In this document: in pieces, positions 1-10,208 of the stretch | Position numbering within the stretch: position 1 is the stretch's first letter | How the letters are laid out: each line of letters begins with the position of its first letter | DNA from: Pseudomonas sp. ML2-2023-3 | GTDB taxonomy: Bacteria > Pseudomonadota > Gammaproteobacteria > Pseudomonadales > Pseudomonadaceae | Reading direction: 5' to 3' | Assembly: GCF_037055275.1 (NCBI RefSeq) | Contig: NZ_CP146343.1 | Span: 1,956,501-2,020,500 of the forward strand | DNA: 64,000 nucleotides | Program-made: the position numbers and the translations under genes | The notes under the pieces: generated by a model | The model's database searches: none | The model's input: only the letters and a program-made list of their open reading frames with translations | Told to the model about the DNA's origin: nothing

Positions 1-145
1 CCAGCAGGTCGCGAAGTTGGGAGGCGTCCAGTGGCGTGTCGAGGTAGCGCACCACGGTGGGCGTCAGGCCTCGGGCTTCGAGGAGTTCGAGCGCACCGCG
101 GGATTTCGAGCAGCGCGGGTTGTGATAAAGCGTCAGATCGGTCAT
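1..145 (-). CDS. arsC: Arsenate reductase, glutaredoxin-type (ArsC), N-terminal part only
   Basis: The minus strand from the ATG at 145 reads MTDLTLYHNPRCSKSRG and runs off the left edge of the window, so only the first 48 residues are visible. Cys12 in the RCSKSR loop is the catalytic cysteine of the ArsC family, which reduces arsenate with glutathione and glutaredoxin in the cytoplasm. Family members are about 115-120 residues, so more than half the gene lies outside. It is divergent from the TlpA-like gene at 272. ArsC and the related Spx/YffB proteins share this fold, but the CSKSR loop favours ArsC. Confidence 0.85.
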   Translation of the reverse strand, partial: MTDLTLYHNPRCSKSRGALELLEARGLTPTVVRYLDTPLDASQLRDLL

Positions 146-271
146 GTGCGGGTCGCATCTTGCGTAAGGTGGCGGCTATTCTACCCGCCTGACGGGCGCG
201 CCTGAACCGTATGCGGTAAATGGCCGCTCGCTGATGGCTTTTAGTATGTATTTAGCGAGAAGGATCAACAC

Positions 272-736
272 ATGTTAAAGCGACTCATGGCAGTAGCTGC
301 CGTCACGGCCACGTTATTGTTGGCCGGCTGCGGAAATGATTATGGGGTCGATCAGCACGGACAGAAGATCGCGTCGGAGCGTCTGGACAAACAATGGAAG
401 GTCATCAACTACTGGGCTGAATGGTGCGGACCCTGCCGGATCGAGATTCCTGAGCTCAACACCCTGGAAAAACAGCTGCAGGGGCAATCCGTGGGGGTGT
501 TCGGGGTCAACTTCGATGGTTTGCAGGGCAAGGAGCTGAGCGAAGCGAGTACCGCGCTGGGTATTACGTTTACCGTGCTGGCTCAGGATCCGGCAGAAGT
601 GTTCGATCTGCCCCGCAGCGAGGCATTGCCGGTGACGTACATCATCGATGACAAGGGCAAGGTGCGTGCGACATTGATGGGCGAGCAGACGGCGGCCGGC
701 GTGCTGGCCAAGATCAAGGAACTCAAGGGGGCTTGA
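272..736 (+). CDS. TlpA-family thioredoxin-like lipoprotein
   Basis: 154 residues. The N-terminus has a lipoprotein signal peptide ending in LAGC, which makes Cys20 the lipidated residue. A thioredoxin fold follows, with the redox motif WCGPC at residues 51-55 and a cis-proline segment ALPVTY near residue 120. The protein is expected to be a membrane-anchored thiol-disulfide reductant in the periplasm; its partner cannot be read from the sequence. An AGAAGGA-like ribosome site sits just before the ATG. The gene is followed directly by a REP inverted repeat at 747-808. Confidence 0.85.
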   Translation: MLKRLMAVAAVTATLLLAGCGNDYGVDQHGQKIASERLDKQWKVINYWAEWCGPCRIEIPELNTLEKQLQGQSVGVFGVNFDGLQGKELSEASTALGITFTVLAQDPAEVFDLPRSEALPVTYIIDDKGKVRATLMGEQTAAGVLAKIKELKGA

Positions 737-746
737 GTCAAGGCCG

Positions 747-808
747 TCGCGAGCAAGCCCGCTCCCACAGGCAGGGTACAAATGCTGTGGGAGCGGGCTT
801 GCTCGCGA
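747..808. repeat. REP inverted repeat (REPIN-like), perfect 24-bp arms
   Basis: Two perfect 24-bp inverted arms, TCGCGAGCAAGCCCGCTCCC plus ACAG and its complement, are separated by 14 bp. The same core recurs at 2743, 22083, 47532, 57390, 62453 and 63751. It lies between the convergent tlpA-like and META genes and could fold as a hairpin on either transcript. Confidence 0.9.
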
Positions 809-826
809 TTCAGGCGCCGCAGCTTT

Positions 827-1231
827 TCAGCCTTCTTCAGGCCACAACCGCAACGGTTTGCCTTCAGCTGGCCAGAACCGCACCTGTTCAATCGGCGAGA
901 TGTCCCAGCTCTGTACGGTTTGCAGGGCCTCGAAGAATCGCTGCTCCTGCTCCATCAGTGCCGGGGCACAGGCTTTGCGGGTGCTGCCCACGCCACCAAA
1001 GGTCAGCGTGTTGCCGTCCAGGGTGTAAGGCGCGAACCAATGATTGCAACCGCCACTGCCATAGGCCCGGCCAGCATCGTCCAGGGTTACGGTCAGGTGG
1101 CTGTTGTCGATCAACGGTCGTTCGCCGATCCACTCCAGTACGTAGGTGTGGTTCTGCTGCAACTTGACCGGATCACCTGCGCAGCCGACCAGGCTTGCGC
1201 CCAGCAATGCCAGCAGGGCCAGGTGTTTCAT
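827..1231 (-). CDS. META-domain (HslJ-like) lipoprotein
   Basis: 134 residues from the ATG at 1231, chosen because it begins directly with a lipoprotein signal peptide (MKHLALLALL, lipobox LVGC, Cys17). The remainder matches the META/HslJ fold by its GSGGCNHWFAPY core and a downstream cysteine in RKAC. In E. coli HslJ is linked to heat shock and novobiocin resistance; the function here is not known. The start overlaps the stop of the 145-residue gene by 4 nt (ATGA), so the two are probably co-translated. Confidence 0.75.
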   Translation of the reverse strand: MKHLALLALLGASLVGCAGDPVKLQQNHTYVLEWIGERPLIDNSHLTVTLDDAGRAYGSGGCNHWFAPYTLDGNTLTFGGVGSTRKACAPALMEQEQRFFEALQTVQSWDISPIEQVRFWPAEGKPLRLWPEEG

Positions 1232-1665
1232 GGCGCAGCCTTTTGGCATTGCGGGCACACGTGCTTGCTGCCTTCAGTGCTCCAGCCCAGCTCGGCAATA
1301 CGCGCCGAGGCAGCAGGTTTTTGCGCCTTGGTGCCGAGTTTGGCGTCGACCGCGAACTCGAACTTCAACTCTTTGGCGCACGTGTCGCAGTTGACCTGCC
1401 ATTCATGAATCGCCAATTCGCCGAAAACCGGCCCTTTGGTGACGGCAACCCACTGGCCGCGGGGGTTGATCAGATGACGGACCTTGTCGACGGACAGGCG
1501 CATGGACAGGCTCTTGCTGCCCTTGAGGGACACAATCAGCACGTCGCCGGCTTGAATCGAGCCACCGTTACCGGTGACTTGATACAGGCCTGGCGCCAGG
1601 GCGCGGCATTCAATCAGGGTGTGCTGCGGGTTAAGCAGGCTGTAGCGAAAATCGTGTTCGACCAT
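1228..1665 (-). CDS. Conserved hypothetical protein with two C-terminal CxxC pairs
   Basis: 145 residues with no family that I recognise firmly. It has no signal peptide, so it is probably cytoplasmic. Two cysteine pairs, NCDTC in the middle and HVCPQC near the C-terminus, could form a zinc ribbon. The reverse complement shows a GGAGG-like ribosome site just before the ATG. It lies between ldhA and the META lipoprotein on the same strand, and the order gacS-ldhA-unknown-META is, from memory, shared by other Pseudomonas genomes. Confidence 0.7.
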   Translation of the reverse strand: MVEHDFRYSLLNPQHTLIECRALAPGLYQVTGNGGSIQAGDVLIVSLKGSKSLSMRLSVDKVRHLINPRGQWVAVTKGPVFGELAIHEWQVNCDTCAKELKFEFAVDAKLGTKAQKPAASARIAELGWSTEGSKHVCPQCQKAAP

Positions 1666-1716
1666 GGGTCCTCCAAATAAGTCGCTATGCTAGCACGCAG
1701 GCATCAAAGCCCAAGA

Positions 1717-2706
1717 TCAACCTTCAATCAGGTTGTGCGGCGCACCGTTTTTCCAGGCCGCGATATTGCTCAATGTCGTGGACGCGATCGCACTCAGGGC
1801 TTCACGGGTCAAAAACGCCTGGTGGGCGGTGATGATCACATTGGGAAAGGTCAGCAGCCGCGCCAGCACGTCATCCTGAAGGGGCAGGTCGGAGCGGTCT
1901 TCGAAGAACAGCTGGGCCTCTTCTTCATAGACATCCAGCCCTAAATAGCCCAATTGGCCATTTTTCAGCGCTTCGATCAGTGCCGGAGTATCGACCAGTG
2001 CGCCGCGCCCGGTGTTGATCAGCATGGCGCCGTGTTTGAGGGTCGCCAGGCTGGCGCTGTTGATCAGGTGCTTGTTGTCCGAGGTCAGCGGGCAGTGCAG
2101 GGAGATGATGTGCGAGCCGGCCAGCAGCTCGGGGAGGCTTACATACTGCGCGCCCAGGGCCAGCAGCTCGGCGTTTGGGTACGGGTCGAAGCACAGCAGC
2201 TTGCAGCCGAAACCGGCCATTATTTTGCCGAACGTGGCGCCGATCTGACCGGTGCCCACCACACCGACGGTTTTTCCTACCAGATCAAAACCGGTCAGCC
2301 CGTGCAGGGTGAAGTCGCCTTCGCGGGTGCGGTTGTAGGCGCGGTGCAAACGCCGGTTGAGCGCCAGAATCAAGGCCACGGCATGTTCGGCGACGGCATG
2401 GGGGGAGTACGCAGGCACGCGCACCACACTCAAGCCAAGGCGTTTGGCGGCTGGCAGGTCCACATGGTTGTAACCGGCCGAACGCAGGGCAATAAGCCGC
2501 GTGCGGCCGGCGGCCAGTTGCTCCAGGACCGGAGCGCTCAGGTCGTCATTGATAAACGGGCAGACCACTTCGTAGTCATGGGCCAGCGCTGCAGTGTCCA
2601 GGGTCAGGCGCGCTGGCTGGAAGTGCAGCTCGTTGCCGTCAGGTTGTTCGGCTGCGGTGAAACTGTCGCGGTCGTAGGTCTGGCTGCTGAAAAGAATCGT
2701 GCGCAT
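1717..2706 (-). CDS. ldhA: D-lactate dehydrogenase (fermentative, NAD-dependent)
   Basis: 329 residues from the ATG at 2706 (MRTILFSSQTYD), which fits the family length better than the extended frame. It belongs to the D-2-hydroxyacid dehydrogenase superfamily. The Rossmann motif GVVGTGQIG lies mid-protein, followed by the catalytic arginine in INTGRGALVD, a glutamate and the catalytic histidine in TAHQAFLT. It reduces pyruvate to D-lactate in the cytoplasm and regenerates NAD+ when oxygen is low. It lies downstream of gacS on the same strand, separated by a REP hairpin. Confidence 0.92.
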   Translation of the reverse strand: MRTILFSSQTYDRDSFTAAEQPDGNELHFQPARLTLDTAALAHDYEVVCPFINDDLSAPVLEQLAAGRTRLIALRSAGYNHVDLPAAKRLGLSVVRVPAYSPHAVAEHAVALILALNRRLHRAYNRTREGDFTLHGLTGFDLVGKTVGVVGTGQIGATFGKIMAGFGCKLLCFDPYPNAELLALGAQYVSLPELLAGSHIISLHCPLTSDNKHLINSASLATLKHGAMLINTGRGALVDTPALIEALKNGQLGYLGLDVYEEEAQLFFEDRSDLPLQDDVLARLLTFPNVIITAHQAFLTREALSAIASTTLSNIAAWKNGAPHNLIEG

Positions 2707-2742
2707 GGGTCTTCCTTGGCTGTAACCACACATCGGCTTTTG

Positions 2743-2766
2743 TGGGAGCGAGCAAGCCCGCTCCCA
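2743..2766. repeat. Single REP hairpin
   Basis: TGGGAGCG and CGCTCCCA arms flank an 8-nt loop. It is a single copy of the REP core found at 747, between gacS and ldhA. It may attenuate read-through or protect mRNA ends. Confidence 0.75.
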
Positions 2767-2771
2767 GTTAT

Positions 2772-5537
2772 CTATGCAGCACTGCGTGCTTCTTTGGCCA
2801 GGCGGATGATGGCCCGGTCCAGTTCGTCGAGAGCTGCGTCGGCGTTGGGGCTTGTTTGCTTGAGCAGGGTTTCGCTGCGCTGGCAGGCGGCGCGCAATTG
2901 CGGAACGCCGCAGTAACGCGTGGCCCCGTGCAAACGGTGGACCCGTTCGATCAACCCGTTGTTGTCCTTGGCGTTGCGCGCCTGCTGGATGGCTTCGCGA
3001 TCAGACTCCAGCGAGGCCAGCAGCATGGCCAGCATGTCGACGGCCAGGTCAGCCTTGCCCGCCGCCAGACGCAGGCCTTCCTCATGGTCGAGTACGGGTA
3101 ATTGTGCGTTTTGCCGAATGGGTTCGTGGTGGTTGTCACTGATTTGATTGCGCAAGGCCAGCCCCGTCCACTTCAACACCACCTGCGCCAATTGACGCTC
3201 GCTGATCGGCTTGGTGAGGTAGTCGTCCATCCCGCTCTGTAGCAGGGCGCGTTTTTCGTTGGCCATTGCGTGGGCTGTGAGCGCCACAATCGGCAGCGCA
3301 GTGCAGTGGCGCTCGCTTTCCCACTGGCGCAGCACTTCGGTGGTTTCGCGCCCGTCCATGCCGGGCATCTGTACATCCATCAGCACCAGATCAAAGTCTT
3401 CGGTCTTGACCGCTTCAATGGCGGCATAGCCGCTGTCCACGGCTGTCACTTTGGCGCCCATGCCCTCCAGCAGGGTTTGCACCAGCAGCAGATTGGCCGG
3501 GTTGTCATCGACACACAGCAGTCGCGGTGCGCGGCTGGCCAGCGGCTCTCCGGGTTCGGCACGGGTTTGCCGCGGGCTGATCAGGTCAGCCAGGGCCCGG
3601 CGCAATTTACGGGTACAGGCAGGTTTGGCCTGCAACTGGCCGTGGGGGTTGGCCACCACGGTATTGAACAGCCCCTGCTCGGTGGTCGGGCACAGTACCA
3701 AGACCTTGCAGCCCATGTGCTCAAGGTCCCAGATGTGCTGGTTGAGGCGCTCGGGTGGCGTGTCGTTGGCCGTGACCCCGAGGACTGCCAGATCTATGGC
3801 CTGAGAGGTCTGATGGGCGCCGGTCACGCAGTTGGTGAGATTCTCAAGGGTGGTACACGGCGTGACATCCAGCCCGCAGTCTTCCAGCTGATGGTGCAGG
3901 GCCTGGCGGGCCAGGTCGTGTTTTTCCAGAATCGCTACGCGACGGCCCAGCAAAGGGGCGCAGGGCAGGTCCTCGACGTCATCGCGGGCTTTGGGCAGTT
4001 TGACACTGATCCAGAACACCGAGCCTTCGCCGGGGGTGCTTTCTACACCGATTTCGCCACCCATCTGTTCCACCAGCCGTTTGGAAATCACCAGCCCCAG
4101 TCCGGTGCCCCCGGGTTGGCGTGACAATGAGTTGTCCGCCTGGCTGAAGGCCTGGAACAGGGCCCGGATATCCTGGGACGTCAGGCCGATGCCGGTGTCC
4201 TGCACGCTGATGCGCAGTTGTACGCTGCCATCGGTTTCGTTTTCGTCCTGGTCTTCCAGCATGGCGCGCACGGCAATGGTGCCTTCGCGGGTGAACTTGA
4301 TGGCGTTGTTGACCAGGTTGGTGAGGATTTGCTTGAGTCGCAGTGGGTCTCCAACCAGTGACAGCGGTGTATCGCGGTACACCAGGCTGACCAGCTCCAG
4401 CCCTTTGTCATGGGCCGAAGGCCCGAGGATGGTCAGGGTGTCTTGCAACAGATCGCGCAGATTGAACGGGATATTGTCGAGCACCAGCTTGCCGGCCTCG
4501 ATTTTCGAAAAGTCGAGAATCTCGTTGATGATTCCGAGCAGGTTGTCGGCCGATTTTTCGATGGTGTTCAGGTAGTCGAACTGGCGTGGGGTCAGCTCGC
4601 TTTTCTGAAGCAAGTGGGTAAAGCCGAGAATGCCATTGAGCGGGGTGCGGATTTCGTGGCTCATGTTGGCCAGAAACTCTGACTTTATCCGGCTGGCTTC
4701 CAGGGCTTCCTTGCGGGCCAGGTCGAGTTCCAGGTTCTGGATCTCAATGGTTTCGAGGTTTTGGCGCACATCTTCAGTGGCTTGATCGACGCTGTGTTGC
4801 AGCTCTTCCTGGGCATTGTGCAGGGTTTCGGCCATGCGATTGATGCCCGAGGCCAGTTCGTCCAGCTCTTGGCTGCCCAGTGGCGGCAATCGGGTTTCCA
4901 GATGCCCGTCCTTGAGTTGCGCCACGGCCTGTTTGATTTGGCCCAGAGGGGCATTGATCGTACGGCTCATGCGCAGCGCCAGCAGGGTGGTCAGCACCAG
5001 GCCGGTAACAATCAGCAGCAAGCTGGCAAACAGGTTGCGGTAGCTGCGCAGCAGCATGCCGTTGTGGGAGAGCTCAAGCTCGACCCAGCCCAGCAGGCGG
5101 TGGGCCTCGTTGGGAATCACATCACCGGCCAGATTGCGATGGCGGCCAAACACCGGTAGTAAATAACGGGTGGCATCGTTGTCAGTTCGTTGTTGCAGCT
5201 GGGTGCTGCTGCCCAGGGGGGCCTGGTTGAGCATGATCGGCCCGGCGTGGGCGAGGGGTTCGTGGTTGGCGTTGAGGAACGCTACGGCCCGCACATCCTG
5301 TTGCTCAAGGGATTCGGTGGCGATCCGCGCCAGAAGCGCGGTGTCATGGCGGCCCATTGCGGGGGCCACCAGCGGGGCGAGTTGTTCGGCGATCATTTCT
5401 CCGCGCTGCAATAGCTGCGATTGCAGCTCGGACTGTTGCAGCCAGGTGAAGTAGCCACCCAGTACGGTTGCCATCAAGCTGACGGGCAACAGCGTAAGCA
5501 GCAATACGCGGCCTTTGATACCGAGGTTTTTAAGCAC
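2772..5537 (-). CDS. gacS: Hybrid sensor histidine kinase GacS (BarA type)
   Basis: 921 residues. Two membrane segments (about 12-32 and 165-188) flank a periplasmic domain and are followed by a HAMP linker. The dimerisation/phosphoacceptor site is His294 in [11 protein letters not shown]. The ATPase domain follows, then a receiver domain with Asp721 in LMDVQMPG, and a C-terminal Hpt domain with His870 in [10 protein letters not shown]. GacS phosphorylates GacA (not in this window), which drives transcription of Rsm small RNAs that titrate RsmA/CsrA and so control secondary metabolism and biofilm formation. The residue positions match those described for Pseudomonas GacS. Confidence 0.97.
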   Translation of the reverse strand: MLKNLGIKGRVLLLTLLPVSLMATVLGGYFTWLQQSELQSQLLQRGEMIAEQLAPLVAPAMGRHDTALLARIATESLEQQDVRAVAFLNANHEPLAHAGPIMLNQAPLGSSTQLQQRTDNDATRYLLPVFGRHRNLAGDVIPNEAHRLLGWVELELSHNGMLLRSYRNLFASLLLIVTGLVLTTLLALRMSRTINAPLGQIKQAVAQLKDGHLETRLPPLGSQELDELASGINRMAETLHNAQEELQHSVDQATEDVRQNLETIEIQNLELDLARKEALEASRIKSEFLANMSHEIRTPLNGILGFTHLLQKSELTPRQFDYLNTIEKSADNLLGIINEILDFSKIEAGKLVLDNIPFNLRDLLQDTLTILGPSAHDKGLELVSLVYRDTPLSLVGDPLRLKQILTNLVNNAIKFTREGTIAVRAMLEDQDENETDGSVQLRISVQDTGIGLTSQDIRALFQAFSQADNSLSRQPGGTGLGLVISKRLVEQMGGEIGVESTPGEGSVFWISVKLPKARDDVEDLPCAPLLGRRVAILEKHDLARQALHHQLEDCGLDVTPCTTLENLTNCVTGAHQTSQAIDLAVLGVTANDTPPERLNQHIWDLEHMGCKVLVLCPTTEQGLFNTVVANPHGQLQAKPACTRKLRRALADLISPRQTRAEPGEPLASRAPRLLCVDDNPANLLLVQTLLEGMGAKVTAVDSGYAAIEAVKTEDFDLVLMDVQMPGMDGRETTEVLRQWESERHCTALPIVALTAHAMANEKRALLQSGMDDYLTKPISERQLAQVVLKWTGLALRNQISDNHHEPIRQNAQLPVLDHEEGLRLAAGKADLAVDMLAMLLASLESDREAIQQARNAKDNNGLIERVHRLHGATRYCGVPQLRAACQRSETLLKQTSPNADAALDELDRAIIRLAKEARSAA

Positions 5538-5710
5538 GCAACTCTCCAGCCCTGCATTTTTAAGAGTGACCCGTGCATCCCGCCCAGGCCAGAACGCAGT
5601 GTAGCCACATGGTGACCGGCAAATCTTTGAAAATTTGCCATCAATTTCCGATTATCGGCGCCGCTAAAGCCCATGCCGGTTGCCCGTAGTGGCTCAATCT
5701 TGAATAATCA

Positions 5711-6466
5711 ATGATTGAGAATTACTTGCAGACGCTAATGAATCCCGTAGCTGTTAGCCCTTCACGCCTTCTGACCATTGAAGATGACCCCGTCCTGGGT
5801 GCCTACCTGCACGAGCAGTTAGTGCGCTGCGGGTTTGACGTTATCTGGTGTCAGAACGGTCAGGAGGGTTTGGCCCGTGCCCGGCAAGAGCACTTTGATG
5901 TTGTCTTGATGGATATCCTGTTGCCCGGCATGAATGGTTTGCAGGTGCTCACGCAATTGCGCCAGACCCACGCCTTGCCGGTGATCCTGATGTCCGCGCT
6001 GGGCGCCGAGGCTGACCGAATCAGCGGGTTCCAGCTGGGGGCCGATGATTACTTGCCCAAGCCATTCAGCATGGCCGAGCTGCGGGTGCGGATCCAGGCC
6101 ATCCTGCGCCGCGTGGCTCTGGACCGCATGCCGGATGCCCGCCTGGCGCAGGACCCCGCACCTGCCGAGAGCGGATTGCTGTTCGACGAAGACACGTGTG
6201 ACGTGCGTCATGGCGAACAATGGGCGGGGTTGACCCGCAGCGAGTTCCGTTTGCTCGATACCCTGCAGCGCAATGCCGACGAGGTTTTGAGCAAGGCCTT
6301 TCTTTATCAGCAGGTGCTGCAACGGGGCTATGCGGCCCATGACAGAAGCCTGGACATGCATATCAGCCAGATCCGGCGAAAACTCAAAACGGTCGGCTAC
6401 CACCAGCGCGAAGTGCGCACGGTGTGGGGCAAGGGTTATGTCTTGAGCGCCAGCGATGCCCTGTAA
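5711..6466 (+). CDS. OmpR-family response regulator (PirR-like)
   Basis: Up to 251 residues. The N-terminal receiver has acidic residues in IEDD, the phosphoacceptor Asp68 in LMDILLPG and a conserved lysine in YLPKPF. A C-terminal winged helix binds DNA. Two starts are possible, 5711 and 5738 (MNPVAVSPSR); neither has a strong ribosome site. The stop overlaps the start of the kinase gene by 11 nt. In P. aeruginosa the pair beside gacS is PirR/PirS, which controls the enterobactin receptor PirA. No receptor gene follows here, so the regulated genes are uncertain. Confidence 0.85.
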   Translation: MIENYLQTLMNPVAVSPSRLLTIEDDPVLGAYLHEQLVRCGFDVIWCQNGQEGLARARQEHFDVVLMDILLPGMNGLQVLTQLRQTHALPVILMSALGAEADRISGFQLGADDYLPKPFSMAELRVRIQAILRRVALDRMPDARLAQDPAPAESGLLFDEDTCDVRHGEQWAGLTRSEFRLLDTLQRNADEVLSKAFLYQQVLQRGYAAHDRSLDMHISQIRRKLKTVGYHQREVRTVWGKGYVLSASDAL

Positions 6467-7808
6467 AGTGCCCGGCAAGAACTCTGTCTTCTGGAAACTG
6501 GCCTGTTTGCTGGTGGTGTTCTGTTTACTGATGATCTGGCTCAGTTGGTCCTGGGGCCGCTACATGGACAAACGCACCGGATTTCTCTCCGAGCAGGCCC
6601 ACGGTACGCTGGTGCGCTACGCCGGTGAGGCCGAGCGCGCCTGGGAGACCGGGCAGCAAACAGCTGTCGACCAATGGCTGCAAGCAATGGGCAGCAGGGA
6701 GCCCGGCTGGGTCGGGGTGATCGGGCAGGACTTACAATCACTGAGCAGCTATCCGCTGAACGATCGCGAGACTGAGCGCCTGACCTTTCTGCGTGGCCTG
6801 GACTGGCCCATTAGCCATATCAAGACGGCGCGACCGTGGATCAAGGTGCCATTTCCCAAGGATCCTGCTGCGGGCAGCCTGGTGATCGAACTGCCGCAAC
6901 GTTTTATGCCGGGGCGCTCGCAGGTGATCTGGCGCATTGTCACCAATGGCGTAATCCCGGGTTTGCTGACCTTGCTGTTGTGCGTGGGCCTGTACCGCGT
7001 GCTGATCGTGCCGTTGAATCATTTGCGCGAGCAGGCCAACGCCTGGCGTGCCGATCAACTGGGTGCCCGGCTGTCGAGACAGACTACCGGCCGTCAGGAC
7101 GAACTGGGTGAACTGGCCCGGGCCTTCGACCAAATGTCCGAGCGCCTGCAAAGCACGGTCTTGCAACAACAGCAATTGCTCCGTGACTTGTCCCATGAAC
7201 TGCGCACTCCCTTGAGCCGCCTGCGGGTGGCGTGCGACAGCGAGCAGGGGGTCGAGGCCTTGCGCGAACGCTTGAGCCGGGAAGTGGATGGCATGCAGCG
7301 GCTGGTCGAGGACACCCTGCAGCTGGCCTGGCTGGATGCCGAGCGCGGGCCGTTGCCGGTGGAAGACATCCAGGTACAAGCGTTGTGGGAGATGCTCACC
7401 GAAAACGCCCGCTTTGAAAGCGGCTGGCCGCAATCACGGTTGCCTTGCCTGGTGGATGGGCATTGCTGGGTGCGCGGGCATCTCAATAGCCTGGCCCAGG
7501 CGCTGGAGAACATTCTGCGTAATGCCATTCGCCACTCGCCGCCCGATGGCGTTGTCAGCCTGAGCGGGCACCGTGAAGGCGACGAATGGCATCTATGGCT
7601 CGACGACCAGGGTGGGGGTGTGGCGCCTGAAGAGCTTGAACGGATTTTCGCGCCTTTTACCCGGCTGGACGGTTCAAGGCCTGGCGACGGGGGCTTCGGT
7701 CTGGGTCTGAGCATTGCGCGCAATGCCCTGCGGTTACAGGGCGGCAGCTTGTGGGCCGAGAACCATGGGGGTGGATTGCGGGTGCATATCCGCTTACCAG
7801 CCAAATAG
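6456..7808 (+). CDS. Sensor histidine kinase (PirS-like)
   Basis: 450 residues. A membrane segment near residues 14-33 is followed by a periplasmic region, a second membrane segment near 165-187 and a HAMP domain. The phosphoacceptor is His247 in LSHELRTPLSR. The ATPase domain has an N box (NILRNAIRHS) and a GFGLGLSIA glycine-rich box. It overlaps the response regulator gene by 11 nt and is presumably its cognate kinase. The signal is not known from the sequence; by homology it may be a ferric siderophore. Confidence 0.88.
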   Translation: MPCKVPGKNSVFWKLACLLVVFCLLMIWLSWSWGRYMDKRTGFLSEQAHGTLVRYAGEAERAWETGQQTAVDQWLQAMGSREPGWVGVIGQDLQSLSSYPLNDRETERLTFLRGLDWPISHIKTARPWIKVPFPKDPAAGSLVIELPQRFMPGRSQVIWRIVTNGVIPGLLTLLLCVGLYRVLIVPLNHLREQANAWRADQLGARLSRQTTGRQDELGELARAFDQMSERLQSTVLQQQQLLRDLSHELRTPLSRLRVACDSEQGVEALRERLSREVDGMQRLVEDTLQLAWLDAERGPLPVEDIQVQALWEMLTENARFESGWPQSRLPCLVDGHCWVRGHLNSLAQALENILRNAIRHSPPDGVVSLSGHREGDEWHLWLDDQGGGVAPEELERIFAPFTRLDGSRPGDGGFGLGLSIARNALRLQGGSLWAENHGGGLRVHIRLPAK

Positions 7809-7953
7809 ACTGCTCGTCAGCTGCTACGGGTTCGAGTGTGCCTCAAACCCTGGCTTATAGCCTTTAGCCATAAGCACCGCACTTTGCGTGATATGGGCTG
7901 TCCGCGTTTGTCGGTATGATGTGCGGCCCCGCGGTCTGGATTGCGAATACGCC

Positions 7954-8856
7954 ATGACATTGCAGTACCCAACTATCGCCGATTGCGTCGGCAACACTCC
8001 TCTGGTGCGCTTGCAGCGCCTGGCTGGAAATTCCACCAACACCTTGTTGCTCAAGCTCGAAGGGAATAACCCTGCAGGCTCGGTCAAGGACCGTCCGGCA
8101 CTGTCGATGATTGCCCGTGCCGAAGCGCGCGGCCAGATCCAGGCTGGCGATACCCTGATCGAAGCCACCTCGGGCAATACCGGTATTGCACTGGCGATGG
8201 CCGCTGCGATCAAGGGCTACAAGATGATCCTGATCATGCCCGACAACTCCAGCGCCGAACGCAAGGCGGCCATGACCGCCTATGGCGCCGAGCTGATTCT
8301 GGTCTCTCAGGAAGAGGGCATGGAAGGCGCCCGTGACCTGGCCGACAAGATGCAGGCCCAGGGCCTGGGCAAGGTGCTCGATCAGTTCGCCAACGGTGAC
8401 AATCCCGAGGCTCATTACACCGGCACCGGTCCTGAGATTTGGCGCCAGACCAACGGTACGATCACTCACTTCATCAGTTCGATGGGCACCACCGGTACCA
8501 TCATGGGTGTGTCGCGCTACCTCAAGGAGCAGAACCCGGGCGTGCAGATCGTCGGCTTGCAGCCGATGGAAGGCGCAGCCATTCCGGGTATCCGTCGCTG
8601 GCCGACCGAGTACCTGCCGAAAATTTACCAGGCTGACCGCGTTGACCGCATCGTCGACATGGCCCAGCGCGAAGCCGAAGATGTCACCCGTCGCCTGGCC
8701 CGTGAAGAAGGCATTTTCTGTGGTGTGTCCTCGGGCGGGGCGGTAGCTGCCATGTTGCGCTTGAATCAGGAAGTCGAAAACGCGGTGATGGTCGCGATCA
8801 TTTGTGACCGCGGCGACCGTTACTTGTCGACCGGCATTTACGATGCGCCCAACTGA
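7954..8856 (+). CDS. cysM: Cysteine synthase B (O-acetylserine sulfhydrylase B)
   Basis: 300 residues from the ATG at 7954 ([11 protein letters not shown]); upstream in-frame sequence has no homology. It is a PLP-dependent enzyme: Lys45 in GSVKDR holds the cofactor, TSGNTG binds substrate, GTTGT binds the phosphate, and SSGG follows near the C-terminus. It makes cysteine from O-acetylserine and sulfide or thiosulfate. Its length and motifs are typical of CysM rather than CysK. The stop overlaps the rlmD start by 1 nt (TGATG). Confidence 0.95.
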   Translation: MTLQYPTIADCVGNTPLVRLQRLAGNSTNTLLLKLEGNNPAGSVKDRPALSMIARAEARGQIQAGDTLIEATSGNTGIALAMAAAIKGYKMILIMPDNSSAERKAAMTAYGAELILVSQEEGMEGARDLADKMQAQGLGKVLDQFANGDNPEAHYTGTGPEIWRQTNGTITHFISSMGTTGTIMGVSRYLKEQNPGVQIVGLQPMEGAAIPGIRRWPTEYLPKIYQADRVDRIVDMAQREAEDVTRRLAREEGIFCGVSSGGAVAAMLRLNQEVENAVMVAIICDRGDRYLSTGIYDAPN

Positions 8857-10208
8857 TGGCTAAGCAAGAGAGAGGCCTGCGCTTCCAGCCTGCTGGCGGC
8901 ACCAAGGCCCCGCAAGTGCCTGCGGGCAAGAAACAGCGTTTGAACATCGAGCGTTTGGCCAACGACGGCCGGGGTATTGCCTTTATTGAAGGGCGTACCT
9001 GGTTTGTGTCGGGAGCCCTGGCCGGTGAAGAAGTTGAAGCCCGGGTGCTGGGCGCTCACGGCAAAATCGTTGAAGCCCGTACCGAGCGCGTGTTCAAGGC
9101 CAGCGACATCCGCCGCGTGGCGCCCTGTGCCCACGCGGGCAAGTGTGGCGGTTGCAGCGTGCAGCATTTGCCCCATGAGGAGCAGCTTGCACTGAAACAG
9201 CGCATGTTGACCGAGCAACTGTCCCGTGTGGCCGGTGTCGAACCTGAAGAGTGGGCGCCCCCCCTCGCAGGTCCGGAATTTGGCTATCGCCGCCGTGCAC
9301 GCATCGCCGTGCGCTGGGATGCGCGGGCCAAGCGTCTGGAGGTAGGTTTTCGAGCGGCCGGTAGTCAGGACATCGTCGCCATTGATCACTGTTTGGTCCT
9401 GGTACAGGCTTTGCAACCTATCATGACGGGGCTGCCCGCCATGTTGCGCCAGTTGAGCAATCCCAAGGCCCTTGGCCATGTCGAGTTGTTCAGCGGTTCG
9501 GCAATTGCGGTGTTGCTGCGTCACATGGCGCCGCTCAACGATGGGGACATGAAAATCCTGCAGGATTTCTGCCTCACCCATGACGCCCAGTTGTGGCTGC
9601 ACGGTGAAGGTGAACCTCAACCGGTCGATTTGACCCGGACCCTGGGCTACCGTTTGGAACAGTGGGATCTGGAGCTGGCGTATCGTCCCGGTGATTTTGT
9701 CCAGGTCAATGCTGGCGTCAATGAAGCCATGGTGGCTCAAGCAATAAAGTGGCTTGCTCCACAAGCTGACGAACGGATTCTTGACTTGTTCTGTGGGCTG
9801 GGTAACTTCGCGTTACCACTGGCGCAAAAAGTCCGCGAAGTGGTGGCAGTTGAAGGTGTTGCGACCATGGTCGAACGCGCAGCGCAAAACGCGGTCAGTA
9901 ACAACCTGCAAAATGCAGTGTTTTTTCAGGCTGACTTGTCGCAGCCGCTGGTGGATGCAGCCTGGGCCAAGGATGGGTTTTGTGCCGTGCTGCTCGACCC
10001 GCCCCGTGACGGCGCCTATGAAGTGGTACGCAAGCTGTCTGGCCTGGGAGCCAGGCGTTTGGTGTATGTGTCGTGTAACCCGGCCACGCTGGCACGGGAT
10101 ACGGTTGAATTGATGAAACAGGGTTACCGGTTAAAACGTGCCGCAATCCTCGACATGTTTCCGCAAACAGCGCATGTCGAGGCGATGGCGTTATTTGAAG
10201 CAGACTAG
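8856..10208 (+). CDS. rlmD: 23S rRNA (uracil-1939-C5)-methyltransferase
   Basis: 450 residues. A TRAM-like N-terminal domain (about 20-85) is followed by a cysteine cluster, [10 protein letters not shown], that would hold a [4Fe-4S] centre together with an earlier or later cysteine. The C-terminal Rossmann methyltransferase contains [12 protein letters not shown] for S-adenosylmethionine and the catalytic [10 protein letters not shown]. It methylates U1939 of 23S rRNA (former names RumA, YgcA). It is translationally coupled to cysM, and the order cysM-rlmD-relA-mazG is conserved in Pseudomonas. Confidence 0.95.
   Translation: MAKQERGLRFQPAGGTKAPQVPAGKKQRLNIERLANDGRGIAFIEGRTWFVSGALAGEEVEARVLGAHGKIVEARTERVFKASDIRRVAPCAHAGKCGGCSVQHLPHEEQLALKQRMLTEQLSRVAGVEPEEWAPPLAGPEFGYRRRARIAVRWDARAKRLEVGFRAAGSQDIVAIDHCLVLVQALQPIMTGLPAMLRQLSNPKALGHVELFSGSAIAVLLRHMAPLNDGDMKILQDFCLTHDAQLWLHGEGEPQPVDLTRTLGYRLEQWDLELAYRPGDFVQVNAGVNEAMVAQAIKWLAPQADERILDLFCGLGNFALPLAQKVREVVAVEGVATMVERAAQNAVSNNLQNAVFFQADLSQPLVDAAWAKDGFCAVLLDPPRDGAYEVVRKLSGLGARRLVYVSCNPATLARDTVELMKQGYRLKRAAILDMFPQTAHVEAMALFEAD

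Noticed and set aside
3270..4124. 284-residue plus-strand frame opposite gacS
   Set aside because: Antisense to conserved GacS receiver and ATPase domains, no family resemblance.
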